Shown: positions 36,961 to 49,380 of the stretch, one piece after another
Numbering within the stretch: the stretch's first letter is position 1
Layout: each line of letters begins with the position of its first letter
Source: Fasciolopsis buskii
Taxonomy: Eukaryota > Platyhelminthes > Trematoda > Plagiorchiida > Fasciolidae
NCBI GenBank assembly: GCA_008360955.1
Contig: LUCM01005119.1
Location: 90,533 to 154,532 of the forward strand
DNA length: 64,000 bases
Reading direction: 5' to 3'
The notes under the pieces: generated by a model
The model's input: only the letters and a program-made list of their open reading frames with translations
The model's database searches: none
Told to the model about the DNA's origin: nothing
Program-made: the position numbers and the translations under genes

Positions 36961-39799
36961 CCTCCGCGTTTGAGCATAAATTGGAACAGCAGAATTTGAA
37001 TTTTTCTCGGATAGGACATGAATTACTATCATGTGCAATTTCGATTCTGTGGATGGATTGTTTTCATTTTTATGTACCCTCTCTTCTAACGTTCAAAGAA
37101 ATTTTACGACTAGAATATGCAAAATCTCGTTGATTTGGATTTGTGATCTATCTGTCACACTGACCAGATTATTGTTCGTCGGTAGTTGCGATGAGAGGTC
37201 ACTTGGTCCATGTCGACAGAGTATGTCAAAATAGAGTAAACGGTCTGAAATCGGAGTAATACGAAAAATTTCAATCACTCATTCCAACATGGGGATGAAC
37301 AGTCACTGTTTTTGTCTGCTTTTCGCAAACAGATTATGGACTGAAATCCATGGCCCAGTCTAGGTTGTATAGTCACGTACAAATTCAACGAGGCTCAGCT
37401 GGATGAGGAAAACTGGAGTGATCTAAGGTGTAGTCAGGTCTCAGACTCAGCAACTTCACTCTTTAGTTGGCCAGGCAAATCAGCTGGGCTGAACTGTGCT
37501 CATTATGTCAATTCTCGAGGTGCTTGGCGAAATCCGAGTGCAAACCGATGAGGTAGGTTGAATGCATCCAAAGTCCAGATGATATTGAATGTTTAAGGTT
37601 TTTCTTTCTACTCCAGTTTCCGACTGTTTCCTAGTGTCTTGGCCCATCCTGTACGTTGGGTGAAATGGTTTTAGACATTGTGGTTCATGGGAGTTTCGTT
37701 GTTCGCAGCCGTTTTCACCTAAAACGTTGATTCACCTCTAACGGTTATCGATCGTTGGTAAACAAATAACGTGCCGAATGGAAATGGAAAGCTGGTAGTG
37801 CTCTTCTGAACACGTCATGACGAAGAACAAGGCTTGAGGCCGATCAGCCATCGTCACCCACTCAACCGAGAAGAAAGCGAAAACAAACCGGAATGTTGTT
37901 GTCTCAATCGTCGCTATGCGGTTTAGTAAAAAATTGACAAAACCGAATCGATCGAGGACCGGAAGAGGTGTCGTCGACTGAAAACAATCAATGACGAATG
38001 CGTTGCAAGGAGTCATAGAGACACATGCAGTACCTAGCTGGGTCAGACTCCAGCTTATCAGTTACGGACGTCCTAACGCAGCCACGGGAAATACGAAGGT
38101 ACGATAACATTTGCTCAGTTTATTTGGGATTTGGATAATGCGAACATGCACAAATACGAATGGTCTTTGGCCACGGTGATACCGGAAATTCAGCTGTTCA
38201 CACCAGTGAAACCATACGACGCAACAGACGAGAGGTAGGGTTTACCAAGGGGTGTGAATCTCGCAAAAGGTAGGGCGTTGGGATTATAGGCAGTTATTGA
38301 TCAAGCAGGGAATTGCAATACACAGAATAGTACAAAAAGGAAACATAGTGATGGGAAATTTCGGACTCCACACATGCCATTCATGTTACAATCACTATGA
38401 AGACTGCCATTAGTTCTCTAGGTGATAGGAGCTACATATTGATTGTTTGGATCCATGACTAAGTCTTGGAGAAAACTGGTTTCAAACTCATGCACTGATA
38501 ACTATCGTGCTGTTAGATTTTCATGACTTTAGGCCTAAGCTTTCAATCACACTTTCAGCCTGGATATTCAAAACGCCAACTGAAGGCCTGCCCAAGCAGC
38601 CAAGCGTCAGAAGCACGTGACTTGGTCTAGGGGAGTAGGCGAGACTCATCGATCGCGTAGATTTCCAGTTCTGGATTCCCGCCACGCTCAGATACCTCGC
38701 CCGCGAAAAAGCGCTGATGTTCTTTTTTTCTCTAAAACACATCAATCATAGAATGCTATTTTTACATGACACTTTTTAATTTACATGGTCTGGTTATTTT
38801 CACTGGGTGGAATACATAGTTACCGGACACAGTCATTAATACAAGACGGATAACTGTAAGCAGTTTATGTTGAAAGTCCTTTCCACGCCTTTGTCTAAAC
38901 ACCGCTTTACATTCTCTGCTCCACTCTATCCGACACACTCAGAATTTGATTACTCCTTTGTGACATGAAACTGTTTGTCGATTACTGCTAGAGTTTAGCC
39001 TTACTTTCTACCATCCTTTTTCAAACAAAACTACTAGAAGAAAATAACCATAGTAATTAGTTGAGACTATAGTACATTGCGTCCTTCTTTCTAACCGAAT
39101 GTTAATGCATTGCGTAAAATATGAGACTAATTTTATCGACAGCGACACTGCGAAAACCTGGAAATATTGCGATTTTCGAAAGGTAGTAAATCTGTCTAAA
39201 CCCGAGTAGTGCAATATTTCGAAGACTGGAGTGTAGTCGATTACCTGGTTAGGGGAAAAATGAGCCATTACTAGGTCTTCACTCGTTCCTCCACGAGCTT
39301 CAAAGTACACTGCACACGAATACTAGAGCGCAATCCATTCAATAATTTTTCGAAGTCAGTACCGTAATCAAACATGGAAGAAGAATTTTATACATCTTAG
39401 CGCGTGGGACAATAAACCAGAAATGAGATCCCGTTCTTGGATGGGGTGGTCGAAAGGTGTGGTATATATATATATATATATATATATACTATACAATAAG
39501 TGCACATGGGTTTCCAATTTCTACCCCTTATTTATCGTGCTAGTCCCAGACAGCGATGAACGGTCCCATCCTGGGACTGAATAACACTTCCACTTGCGTT
39601 GTGACAAACCTTCTGAATCAGTGTCGTCTGGTGATAGATTTCGTCTGTACGATTTCAGCAAGATTCCAATTCAATGGCTGCCCGAGTAAACAGACTTTGA
39701 TTAAAGTTTACCGAGAGGCCTAAGAGTGGCTCACCAACGCGAAGAAAATGGGTTGTGGATGCAGCTAGTCACAGTCTTATGAATCCTGTTATTATGCCA
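36961..39799. other. Unassigned 2.8 kb
   Basis: Only a (TA)n run at 39,463-39,488 is clear. It may lie in or just beyond the 3' part of the RTE-like element, which reads towards it. Confidence 0.4.
39463..39488. repeat. (TA)n microsatellite
   Basis: About 13 TA units downstream of the minus-strand RTE-like reverse transcriptase. Confidence 0.95.
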
Positions 39800-40420
39800 G
39801 ATATCGTAAATCACAAACATAACATTGCATAATCTAGATCATACCGCTTTTCACTAATTGCCAGTTCAGTGCCTGCATCCTGCAGTCTTCCTAAAGCCCC
39901 TTCCGTTGTCCCGTGGACAACGAAATCAAGTATATATAAATGTCGCACCCATGTCGAAAGCTGCCGGACGTTTTGAATGAATTTCCTAGTTCGCCGCGTA
40001 CCTTTACATGACCAGGCGTATGCGACGACAACGGTTTCAGTAGATTCACACACTTTTCAGGCAAACCCCTCTTGAGAACAGGACTAAATGGCTTTCTTTG
40101 TTCGGCCAAATCGAAGAAGCCTTTCAAGTGGAGAAAATACAAAATTGTCAGGCCACGGCATGGGTCTGTGTGGCTCATTTAAGGTAGATGACGAGGAGTC
40201 ACAATCTAGCGGATGCATCCACGACCTGCGGAAAATCCGGCCTGCTGTTGGCCCGACGTTATGTTCACGAATCGGGGTCAGACCTAATAGGACTTTGCGT
40301 TATACCCCAAACAAATTTTCAAGGTTATGGTTGCCGGCTGTCCTCTTCCCACCATGCAGTGGGTCAATGTGGCTGTGGGACGTTTCTTCCAATACACTCA
40401 TGCCTAGAGCATGCCATAAA
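39800..40420 (-). mobile_element. RTE-like LINE reverse transcriptase remnant
   Basis: Two overlapping minus-strand frames carry RT boxes in order: QAGFSAGRGCI (near 40,225), LTILYFLHLKGFFDLAE (matching FLDLKxAFDSVDR, near 40,130), LLKRGLPEKCVNLLK, and GHVKVRGELGNSFKTSGSF followed by RHGC (matching SGVRQGC). After a frameshift come LDFVVHGTTEGALGRLQDAG and DLDYA (39,823-39,840). The catalytic aspartate in the first box reads histidine, and the YADD pair is lost after DLDYA, so it is dead. The box wording fits RTE/SR2-type LINEs known from flatworms. The endonuclease part was not found. Confidence 0.75.
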
Positions 40421-40571
40421 AAAATGAGAGCATTATCGTGGCTAAAAGCGTGGTAACTATCGGAACTAAATTGACCCCTCGGTGATTACCAGTCATTGTG
40501 TTCTATTCTGGAATATCGATACAACCAGTAAATTACCATATAGGAACTAAACAGGCTACGTGCAAGTAACG

Positions 40572-40895
40572 TGATGAACTCCGGTACAGCTTCACACTGA
40601 CCTGTGTAGACAAGCAACCAATGGGAATAGTAAGAATAGTCGGTCGTGAAATCCAAATATTTCGCGAAAAAGAATGGACGGAATGGATTTCATCTGTCGG
40701 AATATTTCTAAACTTGCTAAGAAATCCATGAACAGTGAATATAACTTGAACTTGTTTCCGTTCTTTTGTTGTCCTCTTGTTAACTCCATTCCTGTACCTT
40801 GGGTCAGAGTCAGTTCAGTGCCTACTAGTAATTCAAATCCGCTAGTTATCATAACAAACCGAATTCCTTATACTAATTCCAAGCCAACTACTGCA
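40572..40895 (+). mobile_element. Solo LTR-like copy D, about 324 bp
   Basis: It begins TGATGAACTCCGGTACAGC and contains ACAAGCAACCAATGGGAAT and GTCGGTCGTGAAATCCAAA (shared with copies F and E). It ends CGAATTCCTTATACTAATTC...CTGCA, aligned with the end of copy E. The TATA-like word is eroded here. Confidence 0.6.
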
Positions 40896-42369
40896 ACTGC
40901 TCGTTTCAAATATCACAGAACAAAGAGATAAACAGTTTACCTAAGGCTGATCAAAGCAGTATGAAAAGAACTAGAGGGGAGTTCGTCGGAAGTGGCTGAC
41001 TTTTACCCTCAAACAGACTTCAATAATTGAATGGTGAACCTTAATTCCAATCCCGATGGGGAATCAAGTGGAAACTCCGAAAGATTCGCAGTTGTTAACG
41101 TAGGACTGACTAATATTAACACGCGGAGGGCCAAACTGATTCTTGAAGTAGTCAGCCCAATGGTCGACCACTCGTTGCTTGTCGCGAATATTGATACTAT
41201 TTATGTGGCATACGTTTTCACTGCGTCGCGCATAAGCTTAGACAGTCTTAGATTATTAACTACAGCAGCCACTACTATATTTTTTCGGCTGGCCTGACCC
41301 ACCAGTTTCCATGACTTGTAGTGACTTAACTACGTAGATTCCATCTCATCTTGTTCATCTGCCTACAGCTCGACAGCTGCCATTTTTGCTCCGCAAAACT
41401 CAGCAGCTCTTGCGAGATCCAGTTTATTTGGTGAACATTGAATCTAGGATCGAGGTTGAAACCCGTTGTCAAGTGCATCACCTGCTTGATTTGACCTCAA
41501 TTCTCATTCAAATTACTGTTCGTCAGGGTTCTTAGCTTGCCTGATAGTTCCTGTTCATGACTGATGCGAACATCTGGGTCAGACAAATGACACGGAGCTA
41601 CCCGGATTTGCATGGTTAGCTACTGAGTTTCAAGGAAAAGCAGAATAAAACGGATGGTTGACTGGACTGTACGTAGTGGACCGGTAGGATCCACAGTTTC
41701 GGACAGAATCGTGCTAGGACTGACTTACTGCGGCGCAATTGATGTACGCAGTACGATCAGTAGTTAGCTAAGAGGTAAAAGCTGTATCGTAAAGAACGAA
41801 GGACCACGAGTAATGATACAGTGGTATCGATTATATTGGTCCATTGCAAAGTTTGGCCTTCGTTCTAAAATTATGTTCTATCGGCAATTTTGGCTTGAGT
41901 AGGTCCCCCAGTTATCATGATGGTATATAGGTGGGATTAGAGGAAAAATATATAATAGTTATAAAGACGTGAATGTAAATTATGAAAACGCTTCATGAAA
42001 TGCGATTGTTTATCCTTCGCGGTATTGTGTAAGTGGTAGATTAAAAACATTAGTGTTGATTCTGAACAACGGATGTATTGTATCAAGGAACTCTCAAAAA
42101 TGAGGAATATAACATATGTTAACAGAGTGCTGGCCATAGAAAACTAATATAAACGATTGGGTTTTAACTCGGTAACGAAGACTTATCGTCCGTTCTATTT
42201 AGTTTTTATTCATTAGAGTTATTTGGATTCGGTGACAGCGAATTTGTGATAGAAAGTATTGACGAGATGAAGTCAGATCACACGCTTTTTCCTCTTCCAC
42301 GTTTTGTAACATCTATTGCCGAAAAGCTCTTTGGTTGTTCTGCCATCTAAAAGGAACTCCCACCTGGCT
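40896..42369. other. Mostly unassigned
   Basis: An 88-codon frame at 41,031-41,297 directly follows LTR copy D and could be element sequence, but I recognise no domain. A short inverted pair (AGAACGAAGG near 41,797 and CCTTCGTTCT near 41,859) is present. The low end may hold eroded integrase of the Gypsy at 42,370. Confidence 0.35.
41369..41535 (+). CDS. Weak candidate exon
   Basis: A pyrimidine-rich acceptor (CTTGTTCATCTGCCTACAG) is followed by about 54 open codons to a TAG. They encode a basic, helical-looking peptide that includes LRKTQQLLRDPVYLVNIESR. Product unknown; other frames close sooner. Confidence 0.22.
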
Positions 42370-43960
42370 GGATGCATGGTAGTGTGCCGATATCGAGCGA
42401 CCATAGTAATAGCTGATAAGTTGGGGCACGTGCAGGCAAGACTAAGCCTGCACTAACCACCCATTATAGGCAATAAGTAACGGTTCCAAAATAGAAGCGG
42501 TCTTTTGAAACCAATACTGAGTCATTCTAAAGCAGTAGGGTTCCGACTGGATTCCTGATAGGAAGTATGCAAAACTGTGGTTTCCATTTGGTGCAAACTG
42601 TACCAGCACGAGTGACAAGTTTCATGGAAGTCTTTTAGTCCTAAGACAATGAAGTATACAGACAACACCTGGATGGCGTAAGAAGTATGAAATTGTTTCT
42701 GTGAATCCAGAGGTGTACACGCAGAGTAGAAGCTACAGTACAGAACATTAGTCAACTCATCGTTGCGACCAACTGGGTTGATGATATCAAAACCTCCACG
42801 GGATAGCTCGACTACCCACCTCTGGAGATTGTCATTTTTGATTGTTCCCAGTTGTTTAAAACGGAATGCCAAAGTGGTGGGATTTTGGTCTGTAACAATT
42901 CTGAACAGCTTGGTAAGTTGATGGTGTCTCCAGTTCCACATATACCGGGCAGTGGTCCTGGCCTCTTCCTCTGCAGAAGAGCGTTGGCTTTCACTTTTTG
43001 ACTGTTCTGGAGAAGAGCACTGATGGTTAGTGGTTTTTGAGAACATAACAGAGTTATAATGCAAGGCATCGATTTCTACAATCAAAAATGTTTCTGGGTT
43101 AACAGTTGTGCACTTTCAGACCATCTTTTGCGAGCATTGAATGACGCTCTGACGTTGTATCTGCAGCATAAGTAATCACAAATGTAAGGATACATTCGGC
43201 ACCGTGGTGTTTGCTGATTTAGCATTTAGTGAATCAAGTGTGCGATTTGTCACCAACACACTAGGAGTGACTAGGTCGGAAACAAGTAACCTTTAACAAG
43301 AAAAATACGCACAAGAATGACGCGCGGCGGGGTCAAATTCAGACCACCAAATCACGTGTGCATGTTTATTCGTCACGGTCTCATGCCTGCCGCTTGTGTC
43401 GATTGGCAACTATGGTGATGCAGGCTTGTTTTTAGGCCGATCGATCCTCCGTACATCTGACTGATTGGCGTGGATACAACATGAAACATGGGATGAACTC
43501 AGTCCTAGAAACCAAAAACTTATCTTGGGAATTTAACATGGGTTTTATGAATCTATGGAAAACCTCATAACTTAAGAGTTTCAATTGTTTAGCATCTGTG
43601 ATGTGGTCGGGTTTGTTCAGAATGAGCACGTTTTTTGTTGTCCGTAGAACATTTGTATGATTTTTGTCATGATCATTGTTGTCTGTTTCACCCATCGCGA
43701 TGCTACCGGTGTAGGCTAAATATCCTGACAGATTTCGATCCTGAATAATACTATCGATGACCGTTTGGAAGCACGTGATGATATTCAACATTCCCGATGG
43801 CACCCCAAGTATTTACTCCAGGCTTCAAGAGAAGTGGATAAACGATCTTGCTTTATTAAAATGATTTGGTGGGGTGTTGAAAACAGTACTGGGATTTTTT
43901 TGGATGCGGTTCCATTTACGCTTGGTGGTGGGTAGGTGTTCAGCAGCGTATGTCATGATC
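42370..43960 (-). mobile_element. Second, unrelated Gypsy retrotransposon remnant (RT, RNase H, integrase start)
   Basis: On the minus strand the RT pieces include NTYPPPSVNG (matching LLDAYPLPxI) near 43,930, then PSGMLNIITCFQTVIDS and LSGYLAYTGSIAMG at 43,803-43,690, where the YxDD catalytic box has become YTGS. RNase H follows at 43,085-42,740: LIVEIDALHYNS (matching VETDAS), SSAEEEARTT (matching SSVEKEA), IVTDQNPTTLAF, IKNDNLQRWVVEL and GGFDIINPVGRNDELTNVL (matching YRPGxxNxxAD). Integrase begins near 42,680 with LRHPGVVCILHCLRTKRLP, the HPG zinc-binding entry. The wording differs from the Gypsy at 2.3 and 24 kb, so it is a different lineage. Inactive. Confidence 0.82.
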
Positions 43961-44460
43961 GAAAGTCGAGCGCTTTTCTATTCTTTCCACTAGCAGTTAC
44001 AAGAACTTAGACGCACCTGGATGAGGTTGGTTTGTCAGTGACGTTATTTTTAAGGAATTAATGAATTTTCAATTGAATAGATTTCTCACAATCGAATACT
44101 GGTCAGCGTAAGTTGACAATTTAACAGACATTTCTTAAAGAGCAGTGGTGATTCGGTGGGCAAGGCGATCAAATCCTGAAGAGAGACTGTACAATTGAAC
44201 GAGATTTCCACTGTGTTGCGGAGTTGTAAAAAGTGTGTTCAAGTATAGTTGTGAGAGTAAAGAAAGTATGGAAACATCTTCTAAATTGGTCTTGAATGCA
44301 ACAGTTAGAATTCAGTGGCTTCTGGTATGACTACGTAGACTTGTGAAACTCATAGATATGGAGTTGGATTACTCTGGATCTCAGCTGGTGACGGCGCATC
44401 ACAGATGTAACTTTCAATTCTTTCCTTATCTATTAGAATTTCTTTGGGGATAATTTTCAG
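43961..44460. other. Unassigned
   Basis: Nothing recognised; it may include eroded 5' sequence of the minus-strand Gypsy. Confidence 0.35.
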
Positions 44461-44633
44461 AGTGGTTTTCGTTAGCGCTCTAGAACGGCAAGCTGATGAG
44501 CAGGCAGCGACCGTAGCTGAGCTCACACTATCCGTTCCTCAAGAAATGTCCCACAGACACGTTTCAAGTGATCCTTTCCACAGTTCCTACAGTCCATATC
44601 CCCGCCAGGCCATCCGATGCTTGGGTGCCTGTA
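44461..44633 (+). CDS. Internal exon of an unrecognised gene
   Basis: The acceptor (TTTCTTTGGGGATAATTTTCAG), the 173-nt open frame and the consensus donor (CCTGTA|GTAAGTAA) agree. It holds one leftover base, 57 codons and one leftover base. The start of the peptide (SALERQADEQAATVAELTL) looks like a coiled coil; the rest (DPFHSSYSPYPRQA) is Ser/Pro/Tyr-rich. Family unknown. A different reading frame (44,568-44,762) ignores this donor and gives a hydrophobic segment, so the locus is ambiguous. Confidence 0.45.
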
Positions 44634-47059
44634 GTAAGTAACCTGGTCTTAATTGCCGCCGTCGTTCTTATAGAAACGCTGCTGTCTTCTTTGAGCTCAA
44701 AAAGAATGCTCTTCAACTGGTTTGAGAAGGCTTTCAACTGGGCTGTTTACTGGATTGGATAAGCATACGATTGTGGTACAGCAGCCTTAAGATCAGGCCC
44801 TATTGTACCGTGTGTTACTGTGCCCTACTCAAGAATGCTTCTCGGATAGTGTCATTTTCGTTTCGTTCGGCTGTTAAGACCCACAATTACCGTCTTTAGC
44901 TAGGGATCTCAGTTTGCGAAAGAACCGATCCAAATTTCGATGCATTTCTTGTTTGCTTGTGGTGCGTAAGTAATGAATAAAATCACATAATGTTTCAAGG
45001 AACAGTTGTCTAATGTTCGAATATCACTGTTTTATGACGAGCAGTCAATCATGTAATCATAAGTCGTCCGTTAGACCCGTTTTTCGATGCATCCGGCCCG
45101 AGTTGAACTACAGTTCTGTGGAATGGATAGAATCAGTGCCGCCGTGTTCTTCTAGATGCAGCCCATTTCGGGCCTACATCGAGCGTCTCTGGCAGAAAAC
45201 AATCATCAACTTTGTGTCAGATTGTATGCTGAATAAACAGACATATAAACGACTAGGGAATCCGTTTGACGGCGAGACAACGAATGTCTAAATTTCAGAT
45301 TTCATTTGATATGCAAATGAAAAGCAGAAGATGAAAAATGGTGAAAGAAACGAATTAGGGAGGACGGGGCGACATGAACAAACAGGAACAAAACTTCAAC
45401 GTGACACTTCTTACCTTCACCAATCACTGAAGCTCCTCATCTGTTGGCCTCTAATCAGAAAAGCTGGAAACTTCAATCGAAGCCAGAGCTAATACTAGTG
45501 ACGCCTTAGTAACTCCACGCCAAGTCTAACCACCCAGTCATTTTTTCCACCCTTGCCCAGCCCAAGCAAAACAATCACGAAATGACAGTCAATCGGCACA
45601 CTTGCATAGAAATTATGAAATTACTGGAGGTTGTGCGAAGCGATTACGATTAAACGGTGACTCGCTGCACCCAACCTACCACACGCTTTGGTATTGCTTA
45701 CTCCGTGTTACCACCAAATCCGCTTATTTCTCTTGGAAGTACCGCTAAACATCCGCATTGCGCAACTGCAAAGAATATTACTAATTGTGGAAACTTGCAT
45801 CATTCCTTTGGTGGATAGCAGAATGTTACGGTAGCGCCTCAAATATTGCAGGCGTATTAAAGCATTTGTGGCTTAATTGGTGATATTGACTCATCATCAT
45901 CTCCATCAGTCGTGACCAAGGTCCCGAGCCACTTAAAGTGATTGCTTTCTTCTGTTTGGTCTTCGCTAGGCTTCAGTTTAGACACATTCTACTATCGGTC
46001 TCGGAGAAATACACTTAATTTCGATAGGGACAGTACCACAATCGTTCAGCGCTCTAAAGTATGGTTAATTGCTCCTATATTGTCCTTCAGCAATGCGATA
46101 TCGTTGAAAGTTCTATCACCTAGGAGGAGTTAAAATGCACCTTATGCCTGGTCTAGCTAAGCAACCCGTAGAACATCCGTTGTGTCGAAGTTGAAAATAG
46201 CAGCCCAAGGTCTACGACCCAACCGGGACTTAGGACAGAGCTGCAGGCTATTTGGGATTTCCCTAAGCTGAGATGTAGCCGTGAATAAGATGCACCAAAA
46301 CTCACTGAAACTGAGTTTTGGATCAATGCATCAACAACTAATACGGAAACCAGCTGGCATCCTGCTAGGTTGCGTGGCCCGCCTGTTGTCCATTGTACGA
46401 AAAAAGACAAACGAAAAGAGCCTTGAAGTTTTCAGGATTAAGGTAACACTCATGTGGCTGGCGTAATCAGTACGCAGGTCTTTAAAGACCGGGGAAACCA
46501 CTAATTCCTTTGGGCGAAGAGGAGACATACTCAGAGTACCTCAAACCTTTGTGAACAAAATTTGAATTTCTGTCACATTTTCCATTACACCATTCTTAAA
46601 GCGAGCTGAAGGAAGGCCATCGTTGCCTACTGTTTCGTGAATTTCTATAGGGGGGAGTGCTTCTCTGCGGATGTTTGCCCACGAAAGCCGAGCCTGTTGA
46701 AACAGACCATAAGAGCTGAGGCTACTAATTAAGTCCTCTATGGCAGAGTTAATTGAGGAGAAGTGAAAAGTTGCTCCGAGTACCTTTAAGGGTTCAAGAT
46801 TAGAACCGAAGTAATGCAGACGAGTTAAGTGCTTAATTTTCTCCACGACTGTTGAAATCAAGATTGCCGTGGATAGATTGATGGGGAATAACGTCATCCG
46901 CCTATTTTAAACCGTAGGGCGGTGACGTGACAGTGCAAGCCAGAGTTACTGAGGATACATTTTGCTTTCCTAGCAAAATTGTATGGAATTTTACGTACAT
47001 GAAGCTCGCGTTTCAGGAAAGAAACCTGGGGAAAAATAAGAAAATGTTTTACTTATCAC
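44634..47059. other. Unassigned 2.4 kb
   Basis: No confident gene. A minus-strand frame at 46,541-46,897 (118 codons) contains YFGSNLEPLKVLGATF and ARLSWANIRRE. These faintly resemble the C-terminal part of RTE-type RTs, but not enough to call. The 3' untranslated end of the LINE at 47,060 should lie here. Confidence 0.35.
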
Positions 47060-48960
47060 CATCCTTTAAAAATGAAAAGACTCGAAGGAATTATTTGAGC
47101 ACACTGAGTTAGGTTCCTCAGGAAGTCCGCTGAAACACAGCCTCGGTTTGTCAAGACTTGTGCTAAATGTAAAGCGGTGGACGTCTTATAAATATTGATT
47201 CTAGAAAGTGTGGAACGAAGAGCGTATCTTGTTGAAACATGAGAGCGGCACTTTGAAGGATCGTCGTACACAGATTGCGTGGGATCTGAAATATTTTTTT
47301 GAGCAATCTTCCCATATACGAATAAGTGCTGTTGACATAGTTTGATGGACAGTTGTCTTAGTGATATGAAAAACAGACGGTCAATAATTGGCAATTCCCG
47401 GCGCGAAATTTTAAAGCCTTTTTAAGGAAGCCTGCAAAGTAACAGGAGGACAATAAAGGAGGACTGGAAAAACATATTAGCATACAAATCGGGAGGTGGT
47501 GCTTTGCTTCACCTTGCAGTGTCGGAGCTTTCAGATTTGAAATGACAGTCGTCGGAGATTCTTTACCCAGGTAGAATTGTGAAAAGTCCAATTCAGATTT
47601 TTATCAACAATAACCCCCCCCCCCCAGATATTTCACAGAATCAACCGTGGTGTGTTTGAGTTAATGAAAAGCGGTTCAGATAAGTAGGCTGACCGAGAGA
47701 GAGAGAGAGAGAAAACAAACATTCGAAACATTTAGACATGTTGAGGTTTGAATCAGCTTGTGCAGAGAAATTTTAGGTAAGTGATAGTTTGTTGGAAAAT
47801 CTTTGAAAGTAATCGATACTCGAAATGGCTTGATAGAGGGCAACATCGTCAACATGCTTAAACAGATGACAAGGGGAGTTGGTTGCTAAGTCGTTGACGT
47901 AAGCAGAGAAGAGAAACGGTGAAAGAGCATCACCTTGAAACGCCCGAATTGTTAGCCAACAGTTTTGACGTTTTATCGCTTACTCGTATGTACTGGGCTC
48001 GGTTAGTAAAGCAGTCAGACTGTCATGCTACTAAGGGCTAGGGGCAACCGAATATTTCCCGTTTCTGAATTTCAAGAGACCGAATGCCTTGCCAAAGGGA
48101 TCGGATGTTCCTTCCAGTTAGGAGTTGGCTGGCGAATGTCGCATCGATGTGTTTGATTTCCGCTTTCACTAGGGTGGAAATGTATCTCACACGTAAGTTG
48201 TTGCGGATTCGTAAAAGTACTCTCTACGCCCCCTTAGAGATTTTAGTGCCTGAGAGGAGATACGGCCATTTGATACGAACAGTGTCTCTAAGGAACGGCA
48301 GATATCAAAGACCGCGTTGGCCGTTTCTGTGGAAAGTCTGACACCGTCAATGAGCCGGGGTTCAGAAGAGAAACAAGCAGATGTGTGTGAAAAAAGATTC
48401 TGAAGAAAAGTTATTTTGCTGTGTGAAAAATTACGGATAAGAATTTGGATTTGATTTGTTTGCTTGAAGGAATGGAAAGCTGTCCAAGAGTATGTCGTGG
48501 GTTTCAGGGAAAAGAAATCAGAGTCGTTGGTAATAACTATCTAAAATGAAGTTGTCTTTGGTGGGAGAAACGCAGAGGTCTGTTAAATCAAACACACTTA
48601 GTGGTAGGGTTGACGCATGATTGTAATCACCCATAATAATATGCAGACTATCCTCAAGAAGGGAAACGAAATATGCTGGGAAAGAATCGACAAATATTGT
48701 GATACTGTGTTGTGAACTAAAAGGGGTTATGTATAAGTTCGTTATGATCGTACTGGTCTGGCGGGAAAACTTGGGATAACAAGGAGTTACGGGACAGTCA
48801 GTTCCATTTACGGAGTACGTATAAATAATTTTGGACTTGCCAGACCAGGAATTCATGCATGTAACCATACAAACTCCAGTCTTCTTGCTGTGGTTTGTAT
48901 TGTCGTATCGGTACTATTTCAGAAACGCCATATATGTACAATAGATTTCTCGCTTTTAGT
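47060..48960 (-). mobile_element. LINE remnant with apurinic endonuclease and reverse transcriptase
   Basis: The minus-strand order is as follows. Endonuclease at 48,960-48,518: KKTGVCMVTC, NGTDCPV, LLEDSLHIIMGDYNHASTLP (the GDxN catalytic box) and NFILDSYYQRL. RT at about 48,080-47,780: SDCFTNRAQYIRVSDK, NSGVSQGDALSPFLFSAYVN and FKHVDDVALYQ, the YADD-type box. Then a LINE C-terminal tail at 47,560-47,060 with VLLYCPP, DPTQSVYDDPSKCRSH and TRYALRSTLSRINIYKTS. The RT fingers between are badly eroded. Stops and frameshifts mean it is inactive, though the DD pair survives. The style is CR1/jockey-like and differs from the other two LINEs here. Confidence 0.82.
47614..47712. repeat. (C)12 tract and (GA)n run inside the LINE
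   Basis: Twelve cytosines at 47,614-47,625 and about nine GA units at 47,694-47,712 lie between the RT core and the C-terminal tail of the LINE. Confidence 0.9.
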
Positions 48961-49380
48961 CGTCGGCTTGAGTCTTCTCCATTTTGTTAACTATGAAGTC
49001 TTCGTCATTTGCGGCCTCACAACCCGAGTGGAGATACATCCAGGGATCTCCTACTGAACGTCCCGTGTATACTGGCTATCAGGTTCCGATCTTGTCGTCA
49101 ACTTGGGTGCTACCTCATATCTTGTAGATCCAGTGGGAGATCGTGATGGTTTTGTTGTAATACAGTCCGCGGCGGAAATTTCTCGAAACTTACATTATGG
49201 CCTTATCACCTGGCCTTAAGATCGAGTGCAACAGTTACAGGAAACAGTTTCACGCTGACCCCTTGGTAGCAAAGATGGAGAATTTAAGAGGGGATAGTCC
49301 TCAGTATGGTTGGAAGACTGAGCACACAGAAGTACAAGAAAGTTTTAGTGTAACTGTGGTGAACCTACGTGCAAACCACG
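48961..49380. other. Unassigned
   Basis: The lower part may include the eroded N-terminus of the LINE endonuclease. Nothing else was recognised. Confidence 0.35.

Noticed and set aside
44490..44520. Hammerhead-like CTGATGAG near 44.5 kb and CTGATGA words elsewhere
   Set aside because: No GAAA partner and no flanking stems; these are plain words within coding or repeat sequence.
46541..46897. RTE-like C-terminal RT segment on the minus strand
   Set aside because: The resemblance is limited to a few residues (YFGS, ANIRR) and no neighbouring RT box supports it.
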